Positions 1 to 8,492 of a stretch of 14,031 nucleotides of DNA are shown here, in pieces. The notes beneath the pieces were generated by a model that did no database searches, was not told the origin of the DNA, and was given only the letters and a program-made list of their open reading frames with translations. Made by a program: the position numbers and the translations under genes. Source of the stretch: Euperipatoides rowelli (lineage: Eukaryota > Onychophora > Udeonychophora > Euonychophora > Peripatopsidae); the NCBI GenBank assembly GCA_003024985.2, contig PXIH01S0000120.1, one strand, 5' to 3'. Each line of letters starts with the position of its first letter. The first letter of the stretch is position 1.

Positions 1-663
1 TAGCTAACCATGCCCTGCTACGTTGAATTTTATTAATAAAGTAATTCAAATTCAGGTGGTTGTTGGTTACTTAAAATTTAATTAGCACTCGATATAAACA
101 AATATGTACAAATGACTATCTCGCTTTGCTTGGCATCAGAATTTCATCATAATGTCCACTAAGAATGTTCGTTTATCACTCAGAAATAACTCACAAAGTT
201 CACCACAAAGTAATTTTTAAACTTACCACAAAAATACTTTATCAGTCACAAACATTGGTGACAATACAACCCGGCTACTCCAAATATTACCTGTGGGTTA
301 ACATTAACAGCCCATGTAGCCATGACACTCACAAAGAACTAAAAAAAATGTGTCACTATATAAAACCCATAATGCATTGCACGTCTCGTTTGCTCTCATT
401 ATCAAACATCACAATTTCAACACACAAGGTTATTACTACTAACATATTCATTATTACAAACATATATATAAAAATACCAACACTTCTCAATCACATAATT
501 GGTACATTTGATTAAAATTATTTCCCCCTGGTGTTAATTTACAACAATTCCGCTCACAATAAGATGTGATTGCATCTCTACACATATAATTCCATTCTCC
601 CTCATTTTAACTCACAATACCATTCCCCTCACGATCCAAATTATATTTTACATATTTCAACAA
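1..663. other. AT-rich DNA without a recognisable gene, downstream of the Copia relic
   Basis: This stretch lies on the 3' side of the minus-strand Copia relic, where integrase and reverse transcriptase would be expected. I read it in the minus frames and found no integrase zinc-finger, DDE or reverse transcriptase motif, and no second copy of the candidate LTR. It may be a heavily mutated remnant, or DNA that replaced the rest of pol by deletion. The plus-strand open frame at 165-515 (116 codons) is rich in His, Thr, Ile and Asn, as expected for an AC/AT-biased sequence read by chance. CACAA-type words recur in it. I do not annotate it as a gene. Confidence 0.5.
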
Positions 664-780
664 TAAACACCTGTGCTGCCATTAGCAAAGCCTACATAAT
701 TTTTAGATTCATGCACCGAGTAATTATTTAACATCAATGTTATTCCACATATGATTAGTGGCTCCTGAGTCCATCGCCCA
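664..780 (-). pseudogene. Copia aspartic protease relic
   Basis: At 748-780 the minus strand reads WAMDSGATNHM without interruption. This is the hallmark active-site region of Copia-type aspartic proteases: catalytic Asp in D-S-G-A, then T-N-H-M. The enzyme normally cleaves the Gag-Pol polyprotein inside virus-like particles. A stop follows at about 731-733. A +1 shift then opens a frame at about 664-727 reading NYSVHESKNYVGFANGST, which fits the loop and beta-strand region after the active site, though less securely. Upstream, between the knuckle and the protease, the minus frame around 820-870 reads KEPVSEDESELSF, an acidic linker of the kind seen in Copia polyproteins. Nothing convincing continues past 664. 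Confidence 0.8.
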
Positions 781-981
781 ATCCCTTTTGTTAACTATAT
801 TATTTACACTATCATAGTTTATCATTGTATAGGAATGATAACTCACTTTCATCTTCAGACACGGGTTCCTTCATTGAATAAAAATTGGCCTGTTTTATCA
901 GCTTCCAATTTGTTTGTGTTAAATCTTTGCATCATGTTAGACATATTGAATGGAAATTGATACCTGTAATGTCAATTTTTT

Positions 982-1560
982 ACATAGATAGCACACCTAG
1001 TCTTGCTTAACATGAGTTACATAACACAGCTTGTTTTGCAAGCACACTGTTCTTTTCTTCTCTTATCACCTGGAAATTTAGCTTATTTTCTTCAATAATG
1101 TTATGAGATTATCATAATCTTCTGTCGAACTGCCTAACATCAAAACTATTTCTTTGTCAATCGATTCTCCTTACCGTAATTTTCCACTACTTCCATAATT
1201 TGCTGTATGAAATCTTGCATGTTGTTACCTTCTAGACTTATGGTATATAGTTTTATTTTTTTAAAATATCTTAGAAGAATAAATAGCTCGTTTAAAGTTA
1301 GTTTTAATTTTACTCCAAATTTGTTTAGCTGATTCACACTCTATATTATAGATAATGTGGGCTTGGGTCTACTTACAATGCTAGTGCTGCACGATCTCCA
1401 TTGTCAGCCTTTTTCCACATAATGTCTGGTTTATCTAAGATAACCACCTACCACAAATCTTATTTCAAGAGCAGCATCTGTACACCAAAATTCATAAATG
1501 GTAATTATTGGAATTTAATTTTATAATAATAGTTCTGTGTAAATCTGTGTAACAAGCCAT
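982..1560 (-). pseudogene. Copia gag relic (UBN2/DUF4219-like capsid region plus zinc knuckle)
   Basis: The gag start is taken at the ATG at 1558-1560, 63 bases downstream of the primer site and in frame with LNSNNYHL, the usual Copia gag opening around L-N-G-x-N-Y. Further blocks appear in shifting frames. DKPDIMWKKADN lies at about 1395-1430. CESAKQIWSKIKTNFKRA lies at about 1285-1340. LYTISLEGNNMQDFIQQ lies at about 1190-1245, and LMLGSSTEDYDNLITLL at about 1090-1140. These are the conserved landmarks of Copia capsid proteins, in which the protein packages the RNA. A degenerate zinc knuckle begins CYLCKK at 982-993, but the later His and Cys are lost. Frames change near 1495, 1345, 1260 and 1160, and stops occur near 1450 and 1460. 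The gene is therefore dead. Family assignment is secure; exact shift positions are approximate. Confidence 0.82.
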
Positions 1561-1623
1561 CTTGAAGCAAAAATTCGATGTGGAGTTAATAACTGGATGT
1601 TCCCTCTTGTCCTTAGGAACTAC

Positions 1624-1635
1624 GCTCTGCTACCA
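1624..1635 (-). other. Primer-binding site complementary to initiator tRNA-Met
   Basis: The minus strand reads TGGTAGCAGAGC immediately after the candidate LTR end. The 3' end of animal initiator tRNA-Met, including CCA, is complementary to TGGTAGCAGAGG, so 11 of 12 positions agree. Copia elements characteristically prime minus-strand DNA synthesis from initiator tRNA-Met. Its place, 63 bases upstream of the gag ATG, is as expected. Confidence 0.8.
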
Positions 1636-1777
1636 TCTTAATATATTCAAATTAATGTGTGAAACCTTCAATAAATCCAAATCAATATCACTGTAAACTT
1701 TATAATTTAATAACACTAATAATAATCCATTAGGTACAAATGTCATATAACAGGTTAGGATAAATGTCACATAACAG
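1636..1777 (-). repeat. Candidate 5' LTR of the Copia relic (142 bp)
   Basis: The 3' boundary is set by the primer site. The minus strand ends ...TATATTAAGA directly before it, where ...CA would be expected, so the last base pair of the LTR appears mutated. The 5' boundary is inferred from TGTTATGTGACA at 1777. A second TGTTATATGACA begins at 1753, so the LTR could be 118 rather than 142 bp. Short LTRs are common in animal Copia families. No second LTR copy was found in the window, so the length cannot be confirmed here. Confidence 0.45.
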
Positions 1778-1779
1778 GC
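1731..1779. repeat. Imperfect 24-25 bp tandem duplication
   Basis: The unit TAGG(TAC/AT)AAATGTCA(T/C)ATAACAGG occurs at 1731-1755 and again at 1756-1779, differing by two substitutions and a one-base indel. It lies at the outer edge of the candidate Copia LTR and makes the LTR boundary ambiguous. Confidence 0.85.
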
Positions 1780-2834
1780 TATCTCGTAGAACATCTACAA
1801 GGCATCAGTAGGAAGGTAGAACACATGATAAAAGCCAATTGCTTCTTTAGTTACAAACTATACAATTTCAACTAAATTGATCTTAGAAGTTAACACATTT
1901 TTTTCATATATTTTATTTACCTAATATTATTATCCTAACTTATAATAATGTTCTGCCCGTGAGACTCCATTAATCACTTTTAGATTAAAAATCCGCACGC
2001 ACAGTCCAGACTGCTATATAAACAAGAATACAGCCTTAACCTTGATAATATACCTAAACCATATTTATTTCTAACAGATATCCCAATTGTAAATTTAAAT
2101 ACAATTTATACTTTAAACCAATACATATACAGTACATTGCTCTGATTTTATTCTAAAAAAAAACAAAAAAACTATTCATTTACACCCAGATTATATTTTA
2201 TAATCATGTTTCTTATTCTTGATATTTTATTTCAACATAATTGACACTTACAGGATATGTGTGAGGTATCATCCCCCCCCCCCCCAAAGTTTTTGATGGG
2301 TACGGTAATTAACAAAATCTGTTTGGTAATTTAATGTTTTGAATACATCATATCCTATCAGTTACATCCTTTTCATGATAAAAATGAAATATAATCTGTT
2401 TAGGATTCTATAAAATTTAGCCACCATTTTCTCAAATCTATAAATGCGTACTAGCCGGTAATTTTCTCTCTCTTCCTGTTTGAGTTTAAAACATGATTTT
2501 GAATGCCTCCATTTATTGGGAAGAAATAAATTGTTTCTTTGCAATGTATTTTTTACGTCTCATCTCCAATAAGCTGAGTGTCAGGATAATCAAATGAATC
2601 TTACAAATGCATTCATGTTCTTCATATGCTGGTCAATGTGATCTGCTACTCCTCTCAATATCATAGACAGTCGACAGCTTGTGGGCCATATTAACAATAA
2701 AATCTGACAATAGATCTAGAGTTAAGTGCTTAGAATCTGAAAATATACTTTTAATTCTGATATAGAAATCCAAATATCCAGTTATTCCAGTTACACTCGG
2801 AAATAAAAATTTGGATCATCAAGTTCGAAACTGC
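1780..2834. other. AT-rich stretch with no gene; 13-base C run at 2273-2285
   Basis: No domain-bearing frame is visible on either strand. The minus-strand open frame at 2362-2544 (60 codons) is Lys/Arg/Phe/Tyr-rich and resembles nothing I recognise, so I treat it as chance. The uninterrupted run of 13 C at 2273-2285 is unusual in such AT-rich DNA and is a likely site of length polymorphism or sequencing error. Confidence 0.6.
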
Positions 2835-3715
2835 GAATTCGGTTCGATTCCGTTATCTGCCCACCAATATTATTTTTTATTCACTTTTTTTTTCATTCTT
2901 GGTTTATTAATAGCATTAAATATTTTTTAAACATATTATTTATTTAAATAATTAGAATAAATAATTTAGTTAGTTAATTTATGAATGTACGGATTATATT
3001 TTCATTATATTGTCAATTCATTTCTATGATCGTAATGGCTGAAAATATCCCGGTAATAAAACTTCGTAAATATATAATTATTTCACATTTTGACTATTAT
3101 AGGGTTTGAGCATAGTGTATTTCACACATAGTAATAGTTAGGGTTCAGGGTAAGTGTAAAGTTTAGGCATCCAATAAAAAAAATGTGGTATTCCAGAACA
3201 AAACCGAAAGATTTCAACCACCATTGAAACTATATTTTAAAATCTTACCACAGGCACGAGAAATTGTACAAGTCGAGTCTAAATAATGTCACCTAGCTTT
3301 AGTCTTTATTAATCCAGAAAAAAAACATTATTTATGTTAGGTATAGTTCAGAAATTTAAAAATTCAAAATGTAAAATATTCGCTAGCAGAAACTCGAGAT
3401 AAAAACCTATCAATAATACTTTAAATGATCGCAAATCTCAAGGTCATAAAATCACATGACTTATTTGATTGATAAATTAATAGCTGATATGCTCTTGGCC
3501 CGATTGTTTACCTGGAAAGATCGTTTTTCTGATAATCGTATCAGAAGGCTGAACTTTCCCGGTATCTCACCACATATTGGTGAGCAAACAACTCCAGATC
3601 GTGCGCTAAAAGGCGGCTTTCGCTTTTTAGCATGTGATTACATTGTTTGTTCACCAGATCTAATATTCTTCCACAAAATAGTGGTGGGCAGATAACGGAG
3701 GCTGACCGTGAATTC
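2835..3715. mobile_element. Possible foldback DNA element bounded by an inverted repeat
   Basis: The 18-mer TCCGTTATCTGCCCACCA at 2849-2866 recurs exactly, inverted, at 3682-3699. Imperfect similarity extends it to about 37-39 bp per arm: outward to GAATTC at 2835-2840 and 3710-3715, and inward to (A/C)TATT. The arms could be terminal repeats of an 880-bp non-autonomous element, or two oppositely oriented copies of one short repeat. A relaxed third copy (CGGTATCTCACCAC) lies at about 3560-3573. I see no target-site duplication and no transposase. The right 220 bases are visibly more GC-rich than their surroundings and strongly self-complementary. The middle (2870-3480) is plain AT-rich DNA. 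Confidence 0.4.
3513..3684. repeat. Cluster of nested hairpins in a GC-richer island
   Basis: Directly visible stems are: GGAAAG (3514-3519) with CTTTCC (3554-3559), enclosing TTCTGATA/TATCAGAA (3527-3546, 4-base loop); CTCACC/GGTGAG (3566-3584); GGTGAGCAAACAA (3579-3591) with TTGTTTGTTCACC (3643-3655), 12 of 13 matched, enclosing GCTAAAA/TTTTAGC (3605-3631); and CCAC/GTGG (3671-3684). Two stems share bases, so alternative folds are possible. Open frames on both strands here (plus 3456-3695, minus 3541-3729) follow from the inverted-repeat sequence and show no protein family features. Confidence 0.7.
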
Positions 3716-3916
3716 TTTTGTAAACCCATTCAATGAAGACGTTTACAGCTTTCGCAAATACTATTTTAGCATATAGCAATTAAATTGTTCAATTACTACA
3801 TGTAGTAACTTTAATTGTAAAATTGATTTACTATAAATTACATAACTGGTATTTGGAATGGACACAATGTGTATTATGTTTATATTGTAGAAAAAAAGCT
3901 ATTCCTCCAATAATAG

Positions 3917-3925
3917 TTTATAGTG
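3917..3925. repeat. Left target-site duplication of SINE copy 1
   Basis: TTTATAGTG occurs here and again at 4303-4311, exactly after the poly(A) tail of the SINE. Nine-base direct repeats of this kind are produced by target-primed reverse transcription. Confidence 0.8.
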
Positions 3926-4302
3926 AGTCAAGGAATGGTGGTCCAGTGGATAGTGCTCTGGATGCCATGTTCTCAGACATGTAGTCCTGGGGACACATTC
4001 GATCCCTGGGGTCACAGTACCCCTAAAGTTTTTTCCTGAACCCAGTTGAATGTGGTGTTTTTCAACACACATTATGTTCATTAAAAGCCAAGTGCAAGTA
4101 AATTTCACCACTGACCGCTGGATTATAAGATCAGGAATGCCGGAGGTGAGAAATATGCACTTATGAAGAACCAAAAATCTAGAATTTCTTGGAACTGGTT
4201 ACAGATGAAGAAGCTTCAATTGTGTAATGAGAATAATAATAATGTAAATAATAAACTGATGTTTCTCCTGTTAGGGGAAACGTATTTAAAAAAAAAAAAA
4301 AA
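3926..4302 (+). mobile_element. tRNA-derived SINE, full-length copy 1 (377 bp)
   Basis: The 5' part carries an internal pol III promoter. The A box TGGTCCAGTGG (3939-3949) fits TRGYNNANNNG, and the B box ATTCGATCC (3997-4005) is one base from GTTCGATCC. A body follows with landmarks TCCTGGGGACA, AGTACC, CTGAACCC and CATTAAAAG, all shared with copy 2 at 7628-8019. The 3' end is a stem-loop (4261-4281; arms GTTTCTCCT and AGGGGAAAC) followed by 15 A (4288-4302). The 9-bp target-site duplication confirms the ends. SINEs are non-coding and depend on a partner LINE's reverse transcriptase, here presumably recognising the 3' stem-loop and tail. The minus-strand open frame at 3899-4174 is a by-product. 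I do not recognise a named family. Confidence 0.88.
4261..4281 (+). other. 3'-terminal stem-loop of SINE copy 1
   Basis: The arms GTTTCTCCT and AGGGGAAAC pair with one T-G wobble around a three-base loop, seven bases before the poly(A) tail. Copy 2 has a different sequence (arms around TTTCCC/GGGGAA at about 7978-7995) that also forms a stem at the same place. Stem-loops near the 3' end are known LINE reverse transcriptase recognition features in some LINE/SINE pairs; this role is inferred here. Confidence 0.65.
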
Positions 4303-4311
4303 TTTATAGTG
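4303..4311. repeat. Right target-site duplication of SINE copy 1
   Basis: TTTATAGTG is identical to 3917-3925 and follows directly after the last A of the tail. Confidence 0.8.
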
Positions 4312-4460
4312 TTTTTTTTTATACTTTTGGGATTCTTAATTTTTTCAAAATCATTAACTTTGTGTGATTTAACGTAGGAACAAAAACAAATGCTGTCCAA
4401 ACTTGAACTGGTCAGTTTTACTTTTGCTGTTTATTAGTCTTTGTTATTCACAACTTTTAA

Positions 4461-5170
4461 GGGGGTTGTATGCGAAAAGTGAGGGTTCATAAAAAAAAAT
4501 TACTATGGCCACAATTTTTTATCTAGAACTTTGAAACTTGGTACATTTATTAAATAGGTTGTAAAGTATTCCAGAAATTTTTATTATTATTATCCTCCAT
4601 AAAATGGCGGCAATACAGTAATTTAAATGAATGAATTATTCGGTACACTTTTCAACATTATTTGTTGAGCTATTTGAATAATTTTTGTATTGGAGTACTT
4701 ACACATTGTACACGATCAACCAATGAGAAAGAAATAAAATTGAAACAAAACTATAATTTTTATGCTTTTTTAAAAAATTATATTGAAAAAAACACCTAAA
4801 ATTTAACATTTTACCTACAAATGATGCATTTATATAATTTAGAATTTCATAATTCTTCACTAAAATATACATCTATGTGTCTTAAGCAAACCCTAAAAAT
4901 TTCTGGTCTCTTGTACTTATAGTTGTAGAGAAATATGTACCGGTACCTTTATAATGAAAAATGACCATTCGAGAAAATTACATTTGAGAATATTAAAGAA
5001 AAAAAATGTTACCTAGTGTTTTCTCAGCACTCTAATACTTATTACTGTATATTTTTAACCATTTCCATAACTGAAATGGTTTTAAAAATTTCTCATGATA
5101 CACATAAAGCATCAGAGATTCATAAACAATAAATTTCAAAATTTTGACCCCCGTAATCTTACACCCTCCC
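4461..5170. mobile_element. TTAA-flanked non-autonomous DNA transposon, Kolobok/T2-like
   Basis: TTAA tetranucleotides at 4457-4460 and 5171-5174 flank a 710-bp segment. It begins GGGGGTTGTATG and ends, read inverted, GGGAGGGTGTAAG, about 10 of 13 positions matching with one gap. The outer similarity TTTTAAGGG is exact at both ends, and weaker inverted similarity continues for about 20 more bases (GAGGGTTCA versus GGGGTCAAA). TTAA duplication is used by piggyBac and Kolobok transposons. Ends running TTAA-GGG resemble the Kolobok/T2 type more than the CCC starts of piggyBac. No transposase frame is present. The interior includes a hairpin AACCATTTC/GAAATGGTT at 5057-5081. The family assignment is an inference. 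Confidence 0.5.
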
Positions 5171-5174
5171 TTAA

Positions 5175-5898
5175 AACATAGGGAAAGAAGAAATATTTTT
5201 CAATGACTCTTTGACTAAATCCTATTCATAAACATGCTCTTTTAGAAGACATTACAAATTATCTACTTATAAAAAATAGTGAGGTAAGCATTCTTAATAA
5301 TCTTTAGTAAAACCTTAAATATATAAAATCTCATTATATTAGGATACAAACTATAACCCAGGACCTTCAATTTCAAAGTCAGGCCTGCTATTCACTCCAA
5401 CGGTCTTCATTTGTGTTATGTACCGGTACATATTAGCAGTCATTACTAAACTTAATTAACTTTGCTTTTGAAACAAAGGCCACACTTGAAATCTAAACTT
5501 AAAAAATAAAAAAAGTACATTTTATTGTCCAGATTTTAATTTTTAGTACCGTAATAACTCAATGAGATAGAACTAAATGATTCAGAATTCCATCTTTGAA
5601 GATATCTCTTAACTGAATATCAAAACTTACTTTCATTCCAATGAAATTAACTTGATCAATATTTAAATATGTGAAATATCAATTATATGAAAATATATTC
5701 AATAGCTATTAAATTTCATCTTAATAATCAACATGAATTTTAATCTCTATTATAAGGATTGATGTTCAATGCGCAACCACTAACCTCGTACTTGTCCTTC
5801 CTCCACTTTATTAAAATATTTTATGTAACTGGTATGAAACTTAGTGTAAGTGTATGTAAATGTTAAATAAATATTGAAAAATAAAATTCAAATTTTTA
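5175..5898. other. AT-rich stretch, no gene recognised
   Basis: I see no coding frame, SINE or terminal repeat. The only distinct item is the perfect 14-bp palindrome ATGTACCGGTACAT at 5418-5431. The word TACCGGTA also occurs at about 4939 and looks like a genome-wide motif preference rather than a site. Confidence 0.55.
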
Positions 5899-5928
5899 TA
5901 TTTATTTATTTATATATATATATATATT
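5899..5928. repeat. Compound (TTTA)n-(TA)n microsatellite
   Basis: A short TTTA run (about 5899-5911) passes into an alternating TA run to about 5927. It is a simple-sequence repeat expected to vary in length. Confidence 0.85.
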
Positions 5929-6054
5929 TGCAAATTTTATTTTCAAAAACTGTTTGCATATTACAGCTGTACATTGTAAAATATTTTTTTAGCTGTATTT
6001 TGTGAAAAGTTTGTAACACAAGATATTTATAACTTAAAAAATGATGCAATATAA

Positions 6055-6067
6055 ATAATAAAGATTC
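6055..6067 (+). repeat. 13-mer ATAATAAAGATTC, first of three exact copies
   Basis: The same 13-mer appears at 7885-7897 (inside SINE copy 2) and at 11555-11567; an 11-base version is at 13776-13786. No SINE body precedes this copy. It may be the 3' tail of a severely 5'-truncated retroelement, or an AT-rich coincidence. Confidence 0.4.
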
Positions 6068-6221
6068 TGAAGTCACTTTTTAAAGTGTTGAACTTTCATG
6101 ATTCTTTTTAATCATCTCCACTTAGATAAATTACCGTAAATATAATGTCCAAAGCCAGTCCTTTCCAGTTATTTTTATAAGGGTGTCCTTAATTCACAAT
6201 TAAAATACAACTATGAATTAA

Positions 6222-6330
6222 TTATATATATATTACATACAGTATGAGTCCAGTATATACTGTGTGTATACACAAATTTATACAGTATATCTGTATACAT
6301 ACATTACATATACTGTATATGCTAAACACA
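6222..6330. repeat. TA/CA-rich low-complexity tract with ACAGTATA palindromes
   Basis: Repeated words such as ACAGTATA, CTGTATAC and TACATA make this tract self-complementary at many registers. The minus-strand open frame across it (6222-6410, rich in Cys, Ile and Tyr) is a translation of simple sequence, not a gene. Confidence 0.75.
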
Positions 6331-6786
6331 CATACACACATACCATAAAATGCCAACAAAGTATACATAGTTGACCAAAATCTCATTCCAATTTTTAGAA
6401 ATTGAGCCAATTGTAATTTTTAAATAACAAGGAAAAACAAACTTTATCTGAATGAATGCCCCCACCCCCCGGCCAAAATAATACAAAACCCAAATATACT
6501 GTACATGTTCAGAAGATCAGATGTTCAGTAGTAGGCTACAATTTGTAACTTTAGAATCAACTCCTGCTTTATAGGTGATCTAAAGACAATAGCTAAAGTT
6601 ATAAAACATTAGGAGCATCTATTGAATGTCGGGTAGAAGGCACTTTACAAATATTACAAAAACAAAAAGTGCATCCCCTACTTTTGAAACATCTAAGAAA
6701 TTATAGTACTGGGACAAGCATACCTCTTAACTTTAAACTTGAATGTGTCTTAGACCATGCGGACTTTGTTGGATATTTACGGTGTA
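6331..6786. other. AT-rich stretch, no gene recognised
   Basis: It contains a C-rich patch (about 6459-6471) and otherwise plain AT-rich DNA without repeats, hairpins or coding signal that I can support. Confidence 0.55.
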
Positions 6787-6950
6787 TGTAAGTACAGTAT
6801 ATACTGTGCATTTATTGTATCTGTGTTTATACACATACACTGTATATATTATACAGTATACATACTGTATATAATACAGGATATATATACACACACTGTA
6901 TAGATATACATAATCAGTATATATATATATATACAGTATATAAACTTTTT
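6787..6950. repeat. TACAGTATA-type degenerate tandem array with palindromes
   Basis: The array mixes TACAGTATA, ACTGTATATA and pure TA runs, including the perfect palindrome ACAGTATATACTGT at 6794-6807. It resembles the tract at 6222-6330 and could extrude cruciforms. It probably expanded from a TA/CA microsatellite. Confidence 0.8.
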
Positions 6951-7620
6951 AAACATGGTATAAAGAATCTAATTTAATAGCTTGAAGTTTGTTAAAAGGT
7001 TAAAGGTCTAATAGCAGTAAATTTGGAAAGTAAAATTTCATTTATCCAAATGGTCTACATCTAGAAGTATAAACATCAAAGCTTTAGTATACATTTAATA
7101 TTGATACAAACACTATTCATACACACATGGCTCAATACTGTCTTCAAATTGACAATCTATTTTTATAACTATCTGAGAAATTTATTAATGCAGACCAAAC
7201 TTTGAAATATAGTTTGACAGAAAAAGCAAACTGCTTAGTTTCCTTTTCTTTTTACGTGACAGAAAATAGTGTAAAATAAGGCGACGTGAAAAGGTTCTTT
7301 TGAAACTGTAAGCTTTAAAAGATCATGATGTATGTAGTTTAATAATTTGTGATTTTAAAAGAAATGTTCAAAGTAAAAATAAAATGCACTCTTAAAGATC
7401 TTTTTTCAACAAAAAGTATATTTAAAAATAAACATTTGACTTTTTAAGCTCCTTCATATTGCCATAGCAGTGCAAAAACTAATCTCCATGGTAGTACAAA
7501 TACTCCGACATCGTTTATAAGTAGATAGTCTTATTGCGGTTGAAAATAAAAAGAATTGACTACAGCTCCCCACATAATGCTCGTTCCTTTTACGAAAGCT
7601 GAAGGAAGAAAATTTCTCTT
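6951..7620. other. AT-rich stretch, no gene recognised
   Basis: No protein domain, RNA gene or repeat boundary is visible. The plus-strand open frame beginning at 7556 runs into the SINE and is not a gene. Confidence 0.55.
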
Positions 7621-7627
7621 CATGTGT

Positions 7628-8019
7628 GTTGAGGCTCAGTCGTTAGCGTACTGGGTGCTGTTTCTCAAGACATACAGTTCCTGGGGACAGGTTCGATCCC
7701 AGGAAGGGGGGGAGTACCGCTCCATTTTTCTGGACCCGGATGCCAGGGGGTGTTTTTTTTAATACACTTTGGACCATTAAAAGTCTTGGTATGAAGAATT
7801 AAGCCTACCAATCTCCGGGTCTTAAAATGGTTGACCGGAGATGGGACTCAAGCACCTAATAAGAACCATTCTCAAGAATTTCAGATAATAAAGATTCAAG
7901 TTTCAATCGTCGAATATGCTTCTGAGGTAGAAGACTGTATTTTATATCTTTGTACAATAGTTTAAGTGAAGAATGTCGTTTCCCTCGTCGGGGAAAAAGA
8001 ATACTTTAAAAAAAAAAAA
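7628..8019 (+). mobile_element. tRNA-derived SINE, full-length copy 2 (about 390 bp)
   Basis: This is the same family and orientation as 3926-4302. Its A-box-like AGGCTCAGTCG is at 7632-7642 and a perfect B box GTTCGATCC at 7691-7699. Shared landmarks follow in order: TCCTGGGGACA, AGTACC, CTGGACCC, GTGTTTTT, CATTAAAAG, ACCGGAG and AGAATTTC. A 3' stem-loop lies at about 7978-7995 and a 12-base A tail at 8008-8019. A possible degenerate target-site duplication is CATGTGT (7621-7627) and CATATGC (8020-8026). The pol III B box is better kept than in copy 1. Between AGAATTTC and the stem-loop the two copies are poorly alignable, and this copy contains ATAATAAAGATTC (7885-7897). The open frame at 7556-7762 crosses the SINE head and is spurious. 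Confidence 0.85.
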
Positions 8020-8026
8020 CATATGC

Positions 8027-8379
8027 ACCTTTAACTCGAATGCTTTAAGTGCCACTCGACCTGAAAAGTAATTTAATTTCTTATTAACTTTTTTTTTTAA
8101 TGTGGAATTTTTATATTATTTAGTAGGCTATATACTAATGATGGGCTAATGTAATATAATTAGCCAATAACAACAATTTTAATCAGTATTGGTCATTTTA
8201 CCATTTAACAAACAGATTAAGATTGGTGCAGGTTCGTTAACTTTGATATCATATTTAACATTTTACAATTATTTTGTCATAATTAAATGCCTAAAAAAAT
8301 TAAAAAATAGCTATGAATTTTTAATATTAGAATTAAGTATGTTTGTGATTTCACTGTTTCTTATATAGCTAATTTGCAA
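8027..8379. other. AT-rich stretch, no gene recognised
   Basis: The only structure noted is a 7-bp stem GGCTAAT (8144-8150) with ATTAGCC (8159-8165). No coding signal is visible. Confidence 0.55.
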
Positions 8380-8492
8380 GGCCTATTATACAGTATGGGG
8401 TAACCTTCACTTATAGTGTAATAGGCCTACTAAGGATTTACTCCTAGTAAATCCATGTTAATCATGGGATAATTAAATTTTAGCTAAAATTT
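8380..8492. repeat. Three adjacent inverted repeats
   Basis: GGCCTATTATAC (8380-8391) pairs with GTGTAATAGGCC (8416-8427) apart from one wobble position. GGATTTACT (8434-8442) pairs perfectly with AGTAAATCC (8446-8454) around a 3-base loop. AAATTTTAGCTAAAATTT (8475-8492) is a perfect 18-bp palindrome. The close spacing suggests a remnant of a foldback element or a structured non-coding segment; nothing further identifies it. Confidence 0.7.

Larger units (their letters stand above)
664..1777 (-). mobile_element. Truncated, degenerate Ty1/Copia-type LTR retrotransposon (LTR, PBS, gag, protease)
   Basis: Read on the minus strand, the parts appear in canonical Copia order: a candidate short LTR (1636-1777), a primer-binding site matching the 3' end of animal initiator tRNA-Met (1624-1635), a gag start at 1560, gag blocks, a zinc-knuckle relic (982-993) and an aspartic-protease active site (748-780). 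Copia-type elements encode gag, protease, integrase, reverse transcriptase and RNase H in that order. Only the first two survive here. Several frameshifts and in-frame stops make it an old, immobile copy. Gene order and PBS type exclude Gypsy, BEL and retroviruses. The outer limits are approximate: the LTR start is inferred, and the 664 end is simply where I lose recognisable protein sequence. Confidence 0.82.

Noticed and set aside
165-515. 116-codon plus-strand open frame
   Set aside because: Composition is His/Thr/Ile/Asn-heavy from AC-rich words, with no domain, no context and no splice or promoter signal supporting it.
2362-2544. 60-codon minus-strand open frame, basic
   Set aside because: No recognisable domain; length and composition fit chance in AT-rich DNA.
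2841-2866. B-box-like GGTTCGATTCC followed by CCACCA, suggesting a tRNA 3' end
   Set aside because: No 5' acceptor partner or A box lies upstream, and the T stem pairs at only three positions.
3100-3160. TTAGGG-like words suggesting an interstitial telomere repeat
   Set aside because: Only one or two imperfect units (TTAGGGTTCAGGGT), not a tandem array.
3456-3729. Overlapping open frames on both strands
   Set aside because: They coincide with the nested inverted repeats; neither shows known motifs.
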